Shown here one piece after another: positions 9,201 to 16,210 of a stretch of 16,458 bases of DNA. The number at the start of each line of letters is the position of its first letter. The stretch's first letter is position 1. This DNA comes from Flavobacteriaceae bacterium. GTDB lineage: Bacteria > Bacteroidota > Bacteroidia > Flavobacteriales > Weeksellaceae. The notes below the pieces were generated by a model. It was not told where the DNA came from. It saw nothing but the letters and a program-made list of their open reading frames with translations, and searched no databases. The stretch is taken from assembly GCA_031273305.1 (NCBI GenBank), contig JAISSC010000198.1, positions 1 through 16,458 of the forward strand, written 5' to 3'. A program made the translations under genes and the position numbers.

Positions 9201-10543
9201 ATGAGAACGGAAACAAGATAGTTATCGTCGTTTCCCGGTCTACGGAGTTCAAATTACTAAACTCCGAAGGTATCGTTCAAATGCTTAACAATATCCCTTA
9301 CGGTTCCACCCTGTTAGTAAAATCAGGACAGGAAGTTCAAAAAGGAGACGTAATCTGTAAATGGGATCCGTATAATGCGATAATCCTTTCAGAAACAGCA
9401 GGTAAAATTGAATACGAACAAATAGAGCAAGGTTCTACGTATCAATTAGAAATAGACGAACAAACCGGATTTGAAGAAAAAGTAATCTCCGAATCCAGAA
9501 ACAAAAGACTGATTCCAACCCTGAAAATTCTGGATACAAAAGGTAACGAATTAAAATCAATAAACCTTCCTGTAGGAGCTCACCTAATCGTAAACGACGG
9601 CGAGAAGATAAAAGCCGGAAGGATTTTGGTTAAAATTCCGAGAAGATCAGCAAAAGCCGGAGATATTACCGGAGGTCTTCCGCGTGTAACCGAATTATTT
9701 GAAGCAAGGAATCCTTCCAACCCTGCCGTAGTATCCGAAATAGACGGAGTAGTAAGCTACGGTAAGATAAAAAGAGGAAACCGGGAGATTATCATCGAGT
9801 CCAAAAGTGGAGAGATAAAACGATACCTTGTTAAACTATCCAACCAGATCTTGGTTCAGGAAAATGACTTTGTACATGCAGGAGATGCCCTGTCAGACGG
9901 AGCCATTACTCCGAACGATATACTAAATATCAAAGGCCCTACCGCAGTGCAGGAATATCTGGTAAATGAAATTCAGGAAGTATACCGTCTGCAAGGGGTA
10001 AAAATTGATGACAAACATTTTGAAATTATTGTTCGTCAGATGATGACTAAAGTAGAAATTGTAGATGCCGGAGATACCAAGTTCTTAGAAGATAACCTTG
10101 AACATAAGATCGACTTTATCGAAGAAAATGATAGAATTTTCGGAATGAAAGTAATTACAGACCCCGGAGACAGTGAAGAACTTAAAGCCGGACAAATCGT
10201 ATCTGCAAGAGAACTAAGAGATGAAAACTCCAAATTGAAACGTGAAGACAAAAAACTTGTAGAAGCACGAGAAACCTTACCTGCTACCGCCAGTCCGGTG
10301 CTACAAGGAATTACACGGGCTTCACTACAAACCAAATCATTTATCTCTGCGGCATCCTTCCAGGAAACCACTAAGGTCTTGAATGAAGCAGCAGTAGCCG
10401 GTAAAATTGATTACCTGAACGGATTAAAAGAAAACGTAATCGTTGGACACAGAATCCCGGCAGGTACAGGTTTGGCAGAATATCAAAACGTTGTTGTAGG
10501 TTCCAATAAAGAGTTTGAAGAATTATTAACCGAAAAAATGTAA
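6269..10543 (+). CDS. rpoC: DNA-directed RNA polymerase subunit beta'
   Basis: RpoC is the catalytic largest subunit of RNA polymerase. The ATG at 6269 (MAVKQKTSKFSK) gives 1424 residues; an upstream in-frame TTG at 6254 is rejected. The N-terminal zinc site has Cys63, Cys65, Cys78 and Cys81. The catalytic Mg-binding motif NADFDGD places its aspartates at 475, 477 and 479. The second zinc site has Cys822, Cys896, Cys903 and Cys906. The trigger-loop region begins GVIAAQSIGEPGTQ at residue 924. Between its FHVGGTAG segment and ITGGLPRVTELFEAR (near residue 1135) there is a roughly 180-residue insertion. This is consistent with the SI3-type sandwich-barrel-hybrid insertion found in the trigger loop of many Gram-negative polymerases. 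No key residue is missing. A DUF3467 gene follows after 10 nt. Confidence 0.99.
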   Translation: MAVKQKTSKFSKITIGLASPENILQQSRGEVLKPETINYRTHKPERDGLFCERIFGPIKDYECACGKYKRIRYKGIVCDRCGVEVTEKKVRRERIGHINLVVPVAHIWYFRSLPNKIGYLLGVPSKKLDMIIYNERFVVIQAGIAKKLSGDELEHLEFLTEEEYLDILETLPAENQYLDDSDPNKFIAKMGAECLEELLKRIDLNALSYELRHKANTESSKQRRTEALKRLQVVESFRDANTNGRINRPEWMIMRVIPVIPPDLRPLVPLDGGRFATSDLNDLYRRVIIRNNRLKRLIEIKAPEVILRNEKRMLQEAVDSLFDNTRKSSAVKSESNRPLKSLSDSLKGKQGRFRQNLLGKRVDYSARSVIVVGPSLQLHECGLPKDMAAELYKPFIIRKLIERGIVKTVKSAKRIIERKEPVVYDILENVMKGHPVLLNRAPTLHRLGIQAFQPRMIEGKAIRLHPLVCTAFNADFDGDQMAVHLPLGPEAILEAQLLMLASQNILNPANGSPIQVPSQDMVLGLYYMTKPLVPTDEITVKGHGSTFYSAEEVEIAYNEKAVDLNAIINVKATVLEEEELVEKIIETTVGRVLFNKIVPKKVGYINEVLTKKSLRNIIGTILQRTNFPTTAKFLDDMKNLGYATAFKGGLSFSLGDIKTPDEKRTMIQDANTQVDGIRANYNMGLITNNERYNQVIDVWTNTNARLTDLIMQRMKTDKGGFNSVYMMLDSGARGSKEQIRQLAGMRGLMAKPQKAGSSGGEIIENPIISNFREGLSILEYFISTHGARKGLADTALKTADAGYLTRRLVDVAQDVIINETDCGTLRGIEITPLKKNDEIVEPLSERILGRVSLHDIYHPDTDEILLKADQLINSELAKLIESSGIESVEVRSPLTCESKKGICAKCYGVNLATNKLINKGEAVGVIAAQSIGEPGTQLTLRTFHVGGTAGNIAEVNSIVAKKDGKVEFDDIRTVESEDENGNKIVIVVSRSTEFKLLNSEGIVQMLNNIPYGSTLLVKSGQEVQKGDVICKWDPYNAIILSETAGKIEYEQIEQGSTYQLEIDEQTGFEEKVISESRNKRLIPTLKILDTKGNELKSINLPVGAHLIVNDGEKIKAGRILVKIPRRSAKAGDITGGLPRVTELFEARNPSNPAVVSEIDGVVSYGKIKRGNREIIIESKSGEIKRYLVKLSNQILVQENDFVHAGDALSDGAITPNDILNIKGPTAVQEYLVNEIQEVYRLQGVKIDDKHFEIIVRQMMTKVEIVDAGDTKFLEDNLEHKIDFIEENDRIFGMKVITDPGDSEELKAGQIVSARELRDENSKLKREDKKLVEARETLPATASPVLQGITRASLQTKSFISAASFQETTKVLNEAAVAGKIDYLNGLKENVIVGHRIPAGTGLAEYQNVVVGSNKEFEELLTEKM

Positions 10544-10553
10544 TCTTAAAAAC

Positions 10554-10856
10554 ATGGGAAATCAAAATCAAAACCCGCAAGATTTAAATATCGAACTCAC
10601 AGACGACGTTGCCTCAGGAGTTTTCTCAAACCTTGCCTTAATCAATCATTCTCCTACGGAATTTGTAATAGACTTTATACAGATCATGCCCGGAGTGCCT
10701 AAAGCTAAAGTTAAGTCAAGGATTATTTTAACCCCTGAACATGCAAAAAGACTATTAACCGCCTTAACCGATAACATTCAAAAATTTGAACAACAATTTG
10801 GAGCGGTTAAAGATGATACTTTTCATTTAAATTTCGGTCCTAAAGGACAGGCATAA
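10554..10856 (+). CDS. DUF3467 family protein downstream of rpoC
   Basis: This 100-residue cytosolic protein has no signal peptide or membrane segment. After a polar N-terminus (MGNQNQNPQDLNIELTDDVA) it shows the pattern typical of DUF3467. A segment GVFSNLALINHSPTEFVIDF (residues 23-42) is followed by IQIMPGVPKAKVKSRIILTP, and then by a helix with HAKRLLTALTDNIQKFEQQFG. The function of the family is unknown. From general knowledge, DUF3467 genes often sit directly after rpoC in Bacteroidota, and here only 10 nt separate it from the rpoC stop. It should therefore be transcribed with the polymerase genes. A role linked to transcription or translation is suggested only by this position. The strong terminator downstream makes it the last gene of the operon. 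Confidence 0.9.
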   Translation: MGNQNQNPQDLNIELTDDVASGVFSNLALINHSPTEFVIDFIQIMPGVPKAKVKSRIILTPEHAKRLLTALTDNIQKFEQQFGAVKDDTFHLNFGPKGQA

Positions 10857-10884
10857 AGAACCGAAAAAATTAATCAATTAATAT

Positions 10885-10911
10885 AAAAACCGAGAATTAG
10901 TCTCGGTTTTT
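10885..10911 (+). terminator. Intrinsic terminator of the rpl-rpo operon
   Basis: AAAAACCGAGA (10885-10895) pairs perfectly with TCTCGGTTTTT (10901-10911) around a 5-nt loop ATTAG, and the T run continues (TTTTTTGTTTT). It lies 29 nt after the DUF3467 stop. The A-rich left arm could also act in the opposite direction, but no convergent gene is present, so it mainly closes the nusG/rplK-to-DUF3467 transcription unit. Confidence 0.93.
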
Positions 10912-11025
10912 TGTTTTATCTATAATTACTGCCCTGCATATTATATCAATCTTTTTATACTACCATTTATTGAATACACCTGCATTATTCTCAATATATA
11001 CATTTATTACTAAAAAAAATCAATA

Positions 11026-11061
11026 TTGTTAAAGAATTATTAAAAAATATAATTACATTTG
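11026..11061 (+). promoter_or_regulatory. Candidate Bacteroidota-type promoter for susC-susD
   Basis: TACATTTG at 11054-11061 matches the Bacteroidota -7 element TAnnTTTG exactly. It lies 52 nt upstream of the SusC start in a very A+T-rich spacer that begins after the rpo terminator. A TTG at 11026-11028 is the best candidate for the -33 element, but the 25-nt spacing is a little long for the consensus, so that half is weak. The predicted transcript start is around 11066-11070, giving a 5' UTR of about 45 nt. The match to the -7 element is seen; its use is inferred. Confidence 0.55.
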
Positions 11062-11062
11062 G

Positions 11063-11092
11063 CTTTTAAGATTACATTAACATCTTTTAAAG
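11063..11092 (+). promoter_or_regulatory. Possible 5' UTR stem-loop ahead of susC
   Basis: Just downstream of the candidate promoter, CTTT (11063-11066) and AAGAT (11068-11072) pair with ATCTT (11082-11086) and AAAG (11089-11092). The loop is 9 nt, with a small internal loop of unpaired T residues. The sequence is A+T-rich, so chance pairing is possible. If the transcript starts a few bases further down, only the inner part would be in the RNA. Confidence 0.25.
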
Positions 11093-11113
11093 AATATTTA
11101 ACATTATTAAATT

Positions 11114-14100
11114 ATGAGAATAAACAGAACTTTTTTAGTATTTTCGTTTATGTTTCTGGGGTCTTTACTATGTGCCCAGATAAAAACGATCAGTGGGAAA
11201 GTCCTTAGTAGTGACGGACAGCCGCAAAGCGATGCCACCGTTACCATACAAGGCTCCACCGAAACCACTTACACGGATGAATCCGGAGGCTTTTCCATTA
11301 ATGCCGAACCAGGACAGACTATCCAAATCACCTCGTTAGATGATGAGACAGCAAGTTTTACGGTAAACAATCAGGACTTTTATGATGTTACGCTCCAACT
11401 TTCTGCTTCTCTTATCGCAGCAAAGGAAACAGAGATTGAAGGAGTAGTAGTGACCGCCTTAGGGATAAAAAGGGAAAAAAGGTCTCTGGGATATTCTTCT
11501 CAGCAACTGGATGCCGCCCAAATCAACACTTCTCCCACCGATAACATATTAAACAATTTATCCGGGAAAGTGGCAGGTCTTGATGTAAAAACAAATTCCA
11601 ATTTCGGAGGTTCCACCAATATTGTGCTTAGAGGAACACGAAGCCTTACAGGGAACAATCAGGCTCTCATAGTCGTGGATGGAGTTCCTGTTAACAATAA
11701 TAACCTCAACATGGAACAAACCGAGAAAGGAAGAGACGGCTTTGATTTTGGTAATTCTGCATCCGACATTGACCCGAACAACGTTGAATCCATAAACGTA
11801 CTAAAAGGAGCTGCCGCAACTGCCTTATACGGTAGTGCCGCTGCCAACGGTGCGATTATGATCACCACCAAGAAAGGGAAAAAAGAACAAGGATTGGGAA
11901 TATCTTTAAGCTCTACGGTATCCATAGGAGAAATTGACAAGGAGACCTTCCCAGACTATCAAAAGCAATATGGAGCCGGATATGCAGGCCCTAACAGCTT
12001 CTACTATGAAGACGTAAACGGAGACGGTATTGTTGACATATTAGCCCCTACCGGAGACGATGCCTCCTTTGGAGCCGCCTTTGACCCTAATTTACTCGTA
12101 TACCAATGGAATGCGTTTGCAGAGGGAAACCCAAATTACGGAAAACCAACCCCGTGGACTGCCGCTAAAAATGATCCGAGCAAATTCTTTCAAAACTCCT
12201 ATTCTTTCATCAATAGTATAAACCTGAACGGAGGAGACGAAAAAAATACCTATAATTTTACCTACACCAACAACAACGAAACAGGAATAATGCCAAACAG
12301 CAAGTTGAATAAAAACATGATAAATGGTAATTTCTCCAGAGATTTTTCAGATAAACTCAAAGCAACGGCTTTCCTGTCTTACACCAATCAAAGTGTTACC
12401 GGAAGAAACAGTGTGGGATACGGAGATAACATTTTAACCGGGTTCAGACAATGGTGGCCTTTGAATGTGGACATTCTAGAACTAAAACAAGAATACTTCA
12501 GAAACAGGCAAAACGTTACTTGGAATATGAATGACCCGGTCGGAGGAAATTATTCTCCTGCTTACTGGAACAACCCGTACTGGGACAGGTACCAAAACTA
12601 CACCACCGACAGCCGAAACAGGATATTGGCAGGAACCAGCCTGAGCTATGATATTACCAAAGACCTCAACCTGTTGGGACGTGTAACTGTTGACTACTCC
12701 ACAGACAGGCAGGAATTACGAAAAGCCGTAGGAAGCCATTCGGAAGAATTCGGTATAAAACAGGGAGATGAAACTTCAGGTTATTGGCTGTTCACTCAGG
12801 ATCAATTGTCAACAACATATGACCTTATCGCTTCTTATGACCTGAAAATAGCCGAACAAATAGGAGCTAAATTTTTAGGAGGAGGTACTTTTATGAAATC
12901 AAAACTTAACGGATTTGAGGGTTCCACCACAGGAGGATTAATAATTCCCAATAAATATACACTATCTAACTCCAATGTGAATGCCGCTCCTAAAGAATCA
13001 GAACTCCATTATGAAAAATCAGGGATATATGCACAGGCAAGTTTTGATTACAGCCGATTATGGTTCATAGAAGGATCAATACGTAGAGACATGTCTACGG
13101 CACTGTTTCCTAAAAATGGTAATAATGACTATGCATATTTTTCGGCAGGAACGAGCCTTGTTTTTTCCGACCTGATACGGGCAAGTTGGTTAAGTTTCGG
13201 TAAGATTCGCGGGAGTTATGCCGAAGTGGGGAACGACCCTGAACCGGGACGGCATGGATATAAACTTTTCGGGCTAGCCTTGGGAGATGATCTTACAGGA
13301 TATAATGACGATACTTTTGTAGATTTTGAAAACCTGAAACCGGAACGCACCAAAAGTTGGGAAGTAGGATTGGAAGCAATTTTATTGAAAAACAGAATTT
13401 CTTTTGATGTTGCTTTATATAAAACCAATACCGTTGACCTGCTCTTCGGGGTACCCGTGTCCACTGCAACAGGATACGATTACGAATTTGCTAATGCAGG
13501 AGAAACCGAAAACAAGGGAATTGAGGTACTTTTAAATCTGGTTCCTATAAAGACCGGTAATTTTGAATGGAAGATCACAGCCAACTGGTCTAAAAATAAA
13601 AATATGGTGATTGATCTGGGAGGAGGAAGAGATAACTTACAATTAGCTCGTTTCCAGCAAACTTCTTTAAATGCAACTAAAGGACAACCATATGGAACTA
13701 TACGTGGAACCGATTATACATACGACCATAACGGAAACAAGATAGTAAATGAAAAAACCGGAACCTATTTGATATCACAGGATAAAGTTATCGGGAATAT
13801 TCAACCTGAATGGACTGGAGGAATTACCAATAAATTCACTTATAAAAATTTCTCACTCGGATTTTTAATCGATATTAAAAAAGGAGGTGATGTTTTCTCC
13901 TTAGACCAATCTTACGGTCAGGAAACCGGATTATATAAAAATACGACAGGCTTGAACGACTTGGGCAATCCTGTCCGAAATCCTTTGAGCGAAGGAGGAG
14001 GTGTTATTCTTCCGGGAGTAAAGCAAGATTTTAATCCGGATGGTACTCCTAAAATTGACAATGATGGAAACCTTGTTTACGTCACTAATGATGTAAGACT

Positions 14101-14407
14101 GGATACCTCAGAATTTGGAGGTTTCGGTACAGGAGCCTATCCTCAAAAAGATTTTGTATATGATGCTTCTTATGTGAAACTTCGGGAAGTAAGTATTACT
14201 TATTCCTTACCTGCCCAATATCTGAAAGGCACATTTATCAAAGGAGCTTCTTTCAGTGTCATAGGAAACAACCTTTGGATAATCCATAAAAACCTGCCCG
14301 ATGCCGACCCTGAAGCCGGAATGTCTTCCGGTAATATACAGGGATACCAGTCCGGAGTTATGCCGACTACAAGAATATACTCATTTAATGTAAAATTTAA
14401 TTTTTAG
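11114..14407 (+). CDS. SusC/RagA-type TonB-dependent outer-membrane receptor
   Basis: This is a 1097-residue outer-membrane transporter of the SusC/RagA family, which imports large nutrients such as glycans or peptides with a SusD lid lipoprotein, powered by TonB. A Sec signal peptide spans residues 1 to about 21 (hydrophobic LVFSFMFLGSLLCA, cleavage before Gln22). A carboxypeptidase-regulatory-like Ig domain covers about 23-98 (ISGKVLSSDGQPQSDATVTI). The family segment EGVVVTALGIK (109-119) follows, then the plug with VDGVPVNNNN (Asp189) and NVESINVLKGAAATALYG (from Asn223). The beta-barrel ends in the aromatic C-terminus FNVKFNF. There is no STN domain, so sigma/anti-sigma signalling is not expected. 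DxNxDGxxD at residues 300-308 resembles a calcium-binding loop. The SusD partner starts 11 nt downstream. The substrate cannot be predicted. Confidence 0.96.
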   Translation: MRINRTFLVFSFMFLGSLLCAQIKTISGKVLSSDGQPQSDATVTIQGSTETTYTDESGGFSINAEPGQTIQITSLDDETASFTVNNQDFYDVTLQLSASLIAAKETEIEGVVVTALGIKREKRSLGYSSQQLDAAQINTSPTDNILNNLSGKVAGLDVKTNSNFGGSTNIVLRGTRSLTGNNQALIVVDGVPVNNNNLNMEQTEKGRDGFDFGNSASDIDPNNVESINVLKGAAATALYGSAAANGAIMITTKKGKKEQGLGISLSSTVSIGEIDKETFPDYQKQYGAGYAGPNSFYYEDVNGDGIVDILAPTGDDASFGAAFDPNLLVYQWNAFAEGNPNYGKPTPWTAAKNDPSKFFQNSYSFINSINLNGGDEKNTYNFTYTNNNETGIMPNSKLNKNMINGNFSRDFSDKLKATAFLSYTNQSVTGRNSVGYGDNILTGFRQWWPLNVDILELKQEYFRNRQNVTWNMNDPVGGNYSPAYWNNPYWDRYQNYTTDSRNRILAGTSLSYDITKDLNLLGRVTVDYSTDRQELRKAVGSHSEEFGIKQGDETSGYWLFTQDQLSTTYDLIASYDLKIAEQIGAKFLGGGTFMKSKLNGFEGSTTGGLIIPNKYTLSNSNVNAAPKESELHYEKSGIYAQASFDYSRLWFIEGSIRRDMSTALFPKNGNNDYAYFSAGTSLVFSDLIRASWLSFGKIRGSYAEVGNDPEPGRHGYKLFGLALGDDLTGYNDDTFVDFENLKPERTKSWEVGLEAILLKNRISFDVALYKTNTVDLLFGVPVSTATGYDYEFANAGETENKGIEVLLNLVPIKTGNFEWKITANWSKNKNMVIDLGGGRDNLQLARFQQTSLNATKGQPYGTIRGTDYTYDHNGNKIVNEKTGTYLISQDKVIGNIQPEWTGGITNKFTYKNFSLGFLIDIKKGGDVFSLDQSYGQETGLYKNTTGLNDLGNPVRNPLSEGGGVILPGVKQDFNPDGTPKIDNDGNLVYVTNDVRLDTSEFGGFGTGAYPQKDFVYDASYVKLREVSITYSLPAQYLKGTFIKGASFSVIGNNLWIIHKNLPDADPEAGMSSGNIQGYQSGVMPTTRIYSFNVKFNF

Positions 14408-14418
14408 AAGAAGACCCC

Positions 14419-15900
14419 ATGAAAAAGATATTTTTATCCGTAATATTAGCATCAACCTGGTTAATTACCGGTTGTGTTAATGATTCCGAAGATTTTAACG
14501 ATGACAGGGACAAACCTTATGAATTGCCTCCTGTGTTGCAAGTAAACCATGCTGAAAAAGAATTGGCTAAACAAATTGCAACTCCGGATGTAAACCTTAA
14601 CGTATTCAGATATTTCCAACACTATTGGACATCAACAACCTATTATACAGATGCTATATTTGATTTTACCGGCACCCGAAAGGTTCCGGATAACCACTGG
14701 AATGTATTATACAGGAATGTTCTGGGAAATTTGGAATCTGCGAAAGGATCGGTTCTTTCAGAAGTTAAACCGGCTACCATTACTCAGGAGAATTGGGATA
14801 AGCAACAAAACAATAAGTTAGCTATTATAGATATTCTTCAGGTTTATGTATTCAATATTTTGGTCGATTCTTTTGGAGATGTTCCCTATTCGGAAGCCTT
14901 GAACCCTAAATTAGCATTGCCAAAATACGATGATGCAGCTACGATTTATCCAAATCTGTTGCAACGACTTGATGATGATCTGGCAAAATTAGACCCTTCA
15001 TATGGCTCTTTTGAAGCCGGAGAACATCTGTTAAGAGGAGATACCGGCAAGTGGAAAATCTTTGCCAATTCTTTGAAATTAAAAATAGGAATTAATCTGG
15101 CAGACGTAAATCCAAGTTTAGCAAAATCAACAATAGAATCTGCCTATGCAGGAGGGGTAGTTTTAGACAGCTCTCAGGATATTGCATTTGATTTTCCTTC
15201 CTCTGCGCCTGATTATAACCCTATCTATGCCAGTGTAATCGCAAGCGGAAGAAATGATTACGTCGCAGAAGAAACCCTTGTTAATGCCATGAATGGACTG
15301 AATGACCCAAGAATAGCAGTTTATTATACATTATATACCGAAAAAGACAGCAGTGGAAATATAACATTCAGCGGATATAAAGGAGGAGTTCTGGGTACCG
15401 CTAATTCTTATTCCGCCTATTCACACATCGGAACTGCTTTGTTAAATCCGGATTTCCCAGCATACTTATTTGATTCTTCGGAAATTAACTTTTATCTGTC
15501 AGAAGCCGCTGCAAGGGGGTATTCTGTAGGAGGTTCCGCAGAATCATATTACGTTAAAGCTATCAAGGAATCTTTCAAACAATGGGGATTGAGCGATGCG
15601 GATGCTACCGCTTACATAGCCACCGTTCCTTTTTCTTCGGGTTCATGGAAAGAAAGCATAGGAGAACAGGCATGGATCGCCTTGTTTAACAGAGGATTCG
15701 AATCTTGGAACTTCTGGAAAAGACTGGACTATCCTAAGTTAACAGCTCCAAATGCAATATCATGGGCAGAAGGTAAGGTTCCGGTACGGTTGACCTACCC
15801 GATTAACGAGCAAACAGTGAATGGAGCCAATTACTCAAAAGCTGCCGGTGCGATAGGTGGTGATTTACTTACAACCAAAATCTTTTGGGATGTAAACTAA
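14419..15900 (+). CDS. SusD/RagB-like outer-membrane lipoprotein
   Basis: This is the 493-residue surface lipoprotein partner of the SusC protein encoded just upstream. A type II signal peptide ends in the lipobox ITGC, with the lipidated Cys19. The following VNDSEDFNDDRD is acidic, as expected for the lipoprotein export signal that sends Bacteroidota lipoproteins to the cell surface. The mature protein is largely helical. It shows features I associate with the SusD-like_2 group: an early FRYFQHYWTSTTYYTDAIF segment, DSFGDVPYSEAL (about residues 151-162), and near the C-terminus WIALFNRGFESWNFWKRL (from Trp419) followed by DYP. SusD proteins bind substrate and close over SusC. The 11-nt spacing indicates one transcript. 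No carbohydrate-active enzyme or peptidase follows in the window, so this may be an orphan pair. Confidence 0.94.
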   Translation: MKKIFLSVILASTWLITGCVNDSEDFNDDRDKPYELPPVLQVNHAEKELAKQIATPDVNLNVFRYFQHYWTSTTYYTDAIFDFTGTRKVPDNHWNVLYRNVLGNLESAKGSVLSEVKPATITQENWDKQQNNKLAIIDILQVYVFNILVDSFGDVPYSEALNPKLALPKYDDAATIYPNLLQRLDDDLAKLDPSYGSFEAGEHLLRGDTGKWKIFANSLKLKIGINLADVNPSLAKSTIESAYAGGVVLDSSQDIAFDFPSSAPDYNPIYASVIASGRNDYVAEETLVNAMNGLNDPRIAVYYTLYTEKDSSGNITFSGYKGGVLGTANSYSAYSHIGTALLNPDFPAYLFDSSEINFYLSEAAARGYSVGGSAESYYVKAIKESFKQWGLSDADATAYIATVPFSSGSWKESIGEQAWIALFNRGFESWNFWKRLDYPKLTAPNAISWAEGKVPVRLTYPINEQTVNGANYSKAAGAIGGDLLTTKIFWDVN

Positions 15901-15925
15901 ACAATAATAACACTTAATTAAACAT

Positions 15926-15965
15926 AAAAAAGAGGCTGTCCAAAAATCAAGACAGTCTCTTTTTT
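15926..15965 (+). terminator. Intrinsic terminator after susD, overlapping an inverted-repeat element
   Basis: AAAAAAGAGGCTGTC (15926-15940) pairs with GACAGTCTCTTTTTT (15951-15965) over 15 positions with one G-U pair and a 10-nt loop, ending in a T tract. It lies 25 nt after the SusD stop and is the only terminator-like structure there. Its left arm overlaps the left terminal repeat of the 140-bp element at 15933-16072. The terminator may therefore have been supplied by that element. Confidence 0.85.
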
Positions 15966-16072
15966 ATTCGGATACCTGATGGAATCATGGTGTCGGTTAT
16001 GCAATTCTCAGAGGGTTTGCTAACCTCCTGACTTTGACTATGCGGCACCCTAAATGATTTTTTGGACAGCCT
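15933..16072. mobile_element. 140-bp MITE-like element or IS remnant with terminal inverted repeats
   Basis: AGGCTGTCCAAAAATC at 15933-15948 is the inverted complement of GATTTTTTGGACAGCCT at 16056-16072, differing by one A/T in the homopolymer. The ends bound 140 bp that encode nothing convincing. The interior is also palindromic. AATCAT (15983-15988) matches ATGATT (16054-16059), GGTGTCG (15989-15995) pairs with CGGCACC (16043-16049) with one G-U, and CAGAGGGTT (16009-16017) pairs with AACCTCCTG (16022-16030) with one mismatch and one G-U. Size, inverted ends and lack of a gene fit a MITE, or the fused ends of a deleted insertion sequence. Immediate flanks AAAAG and GAAAG agree at only four of five positions, so a target-site duplication is not established. 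Confidence 0.6.
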
Positions 16073-16092
16073 GAAAGGCTGAATCTTCATAA

Positions 16093-16113
16093 CCGCAGGT
16101 CGCCGACCTGCGG
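16093..16113. repeat. 21-nt perfect palindrome, copy 1
   Basis: CCGCAGGTCG (16093-16102), a central C, then its exact reverse complement CGACCTGCGG (16104-16113). An identical 21-nt copy occurs at 16190-16210. Here the left flank is ATAA (16089-16092). The reverse complement of this flank, TTAT, occurs on the right of copy 2, so the two copies form a larger inverted pair ending in ATAACCGCAGGTCG and CGACCTGCGGTTAT. The G+C content contrasts with the A+T-rich surroundings. Confidence 0.9.
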
Positions 16114-16189
16114 AGAGTACCCACCCCACTCTATGCCTGAAAGGCAGGACTAGTCCCGCCTTTCTGGCGGTTTTATTGGTTGTCGTTGC

Positions 16190-16210
16190 CCGCAGGTCGC
16201 CGACCTGCGG
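16190..16210. repeat. 21-nt perfect palindrome, copy 2
   Basis: This copy is identical to 16093-16113: arms CCGCAGGTCG (16190-16199) and CGACCTGCGG (16201-16210) around a central C. It is followed by TTATAAAA. The 76-bp interval between the copies contains three other palindromes (16134-16146, 16147-16156, 16156-16170), so the whole block 16089-16214 is a nested inverted-repeat unit. Confidence 0.9.

Noticed and set aside
11029..11095. Direct repeats TTAAAGAAT (11029 and 11087) and ATTACATT (11052 and 11071) upstream of susC
   Set aside because: They are short words in a very A+T-rich spacer, so chance occurrence is likely. They are not supported as operators without comparative data.
15928..16077. 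5-bp target-site duplication around the MITE-like element (AAAAG / GAAAG)
   Set aside because: Only four of five bases match and the flanks are A-rich, so it cannot be distinguished from chance.
15947..16129. Minus-strand 60-codon frame through the inverted-repeat element
   Set aside because: It crosses the element boundary and the 21-nt palindrome, has no recognisable domain, and the region is better explained by palindromic structure. A degraded transposase end cannot be fully excluded.
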